A stretch of 8,577 bases of DNA from Capsulimonas sp. Its GTDB lineage: Bacteria > Armatimonadota > Armatimonadia > Armatimonadales > Capsulimonadaceae. The stretch lies in contig JAOQAA010000138.1 in assembly GCA_025963815.1 (NCBI GenBank), positions 1-8,577 on the forward strand. The letters run 5' to 3'. Below, one piece after another: positions 7,743 through 8,577 of the stretch. Position 1 is the stretch's first letter. Each line of letters opens with the position of its first letter. The position numbers and the translations under genes are program-made. The notes beneath the pieces were generated by a model that was not told where the DNA came from, searched no databases, and worked only from the letters and a program-made list of their open reading frames with translations.

Positions 7743-8577
7743 ATGGACCTAGACGAGCTTATTATATCCATGTTTGTCTTGATTGACGACGAATTGCACA
7801 TTGCAAAACAACGACTGCATGTCGATCGGCTACGGCAGAGAGGACCTGCGCCCAAACTCGCCGATGCGGAAGTGCTTACGATGGAATGTGTGGGCGAGAT
7901 GCTGGGCATGGACTGCGACAAACACATCTTTGCCTACTTTACTCGCCACTGGAGCCACTTCTTTCCGGCACTGGCCAAGACCAATCGAACGACATTTGTG
8001 CGCCAAGCCGCTAACCTATGGCATATCAAAGAACAGATCTGGCGGCGAGTGGTTCAGGAGGTCGCCCCAGCGGATGACCGAATTCACATCGTGGACAGTA
8101 TGCCGGTCCCTGTCTGCCGATTTGCCAGAGCGACTTTCTGTGAATGCTTTCGGGGCGCGGCCTGGTATGGAAAAGACCACAGCGGTCGTCAAACATTTTA
8201 CGGGTTCCGCCTGCATGCGCGTATCACTTGGCCTGGGTTCATTACGGAGTTTTTTCTCGCTCCGGCTAACCAGTCTGAGCAGTCCATCACGCTGCCACTG
8301 GCGCAGTCGGCTCCGATGGACTGCGCCATCTTGGGAGATCGCAATTATTGCATTCCCGAAATCAAGGCAAAGCTGGCGGCGAACCAACAGTACCTGTTGA
8401 CGCTGCCTGCCCGTCATGCCAAGCGTGATCCCGACACGGCCCAAGGCAAGAAGTGGCGCTATAGTGATGTACGATACTTGATCGACACGGTTTTCGGTCA
8501 GTTGACGGATCGATTCCACATCAAATGCGTCCGCGCCCGGGATCTATGGCATTTGACCATCCGCATCTACCGCAAAG
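7743..8577 (+). CDS. IS982-family transposase, 3' end outside window
   Basis: The frame is open from the ATG at 7743 to the last base: 278 codons and one extra base with no stop. IS982-family features appear in order: LADAEVLTMECVGEMLGMD (residues 40-58), YFTRHWSHFFPAL, TTFVRQAANLW, the first catalytic Asp in HIVDSMPVPVC (D118), YGKDHSGRQTFYGFRLHARI, the APAN motif, the second Asp in AILGDRNYC (D199), and the C-terminal block TVFGQLTDRFHI with VRARDLWHLT. By family length (about 290-300 residues) only some 10-20 residues are missing. At the third catalytic position the family normally has Glu (IET/IETV), but here codon 248 is GAC, Asp. DDE transposases cut and join DNA at the element's ends. 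Activity of this copy is uncertain because of the E-to-D change. Confidence 0.88.
   Translation, partial: MDLDELIISMFVLIDDELHIAKQRLHVDRLRQRGPAPKLADAEVLTMECVGEMLGMDCDKHIFAYFTRHWSHFFPALAKTNRTTFVRQAANLWHIKEQIWRRVVQEVAPADDRIHIVDSMPVPVCRFARATFCECFRGAAWYGKDHSGRQTFYGFRLHARITWPGFITEFFLAPANQSEQSITLPLAQSAPMDCAILGDRNYCIPEIKAKLAANQQYLLTLPARHAKRDPDTAQGKKWRYSDVRYLIDTVFGQLTDRFHIKCVRARDLWHLTIRIYRK

Larger units (their letters stand above)
7661..8577 (+). mobile_element. IS982-like insertion sequence, left part
   Basis: The element is inferred from a transposase frame lying directly after a broken PKD gene. The left boundary is estimated at 7655-7670, where the PKD reading stops making sense; the terminal repeat cannot be fixed because the right end is outside the window. 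Base composition shifts: the leader 7661-7742 and the transposase are less GC-biased at third positions than the eCIS genes. No target-site duplication can be checked. Confidence 0.7.

Noticed and set aside
7783..8400. Alternative + strand frame of 205 codons inside the transposase
   Set aside because: The IS982 motifs with the catalytic Asp residues lie in the frame from 7743, which is open to the window end.

Overview
High-GC bacterial window carrying the downstream end of an extracellular contractile injection system (eCIS) gene cluster, followed by a secreted ankyrin-repeat protein and a PKD-domain gene cut off by an insertion sequence. All genes lie on the + strand. Nothing in the sequence fixes the organism. 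The eCIS genes, the exported ankyrin and PKD proteins, and a GC-rich palindromic repeat between genes fit environmental phyla such as Armatimonadota, Chloroflexota or Planctomycetota. That placement is a low-confidence inference.

Layout. (a) 1-936: 3' part of an alanine-rich coiled-coil protein with a PG-repeat linker and C-terminal TPR repeats; its start lies outside the window. (b) 942-1099: a striking inverted-repeat element with two 44-nt arms, 39 of 44 positions complementary. It can fold as an outer stem carrying three hairpins. (c) 1130-5591: the eCIS block, made of a DUF4255/Pvc16-like tube or sheath terminator, an overlapping Pvc15-like AAA+ ATPase with one degenerate and one intact ATPase domain, and a DUF4157 (eCIS core domain) protein with an HELTH motif and about 400 C-terminal residues that I do not recognise. 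The last is a candidate injected effector. (d) 5592-5679: a short gap with a strong 11-bp hairpin. (e) 5680-7305: an ankyrin-repeat protein with a signal peptide, about eleven repeats and a proline-rich tail. (f) 7370 to about 7660: start of a PKD-domain gene, broken off inside the PKD fold. (g) about 7661 to 8577: left end of an IS982-like insertion sequence. Its transposase frame is open to the window edge and has Asp where the family usually has its catalytic Glu.

How the genes may work together. In known eCIS clusters the DUF4255 protein caps the tail and the AAA+ ATPase assists particle assembly or cargo handling, while DUF4157 proteins occur as cluster-associated effectors. The tight spacing here (26-nt overlap, then 27 nt) suggests co-expression of these three genes. 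The ankyrin and PKD genes look exported. Their link to the injection system rests only on position.
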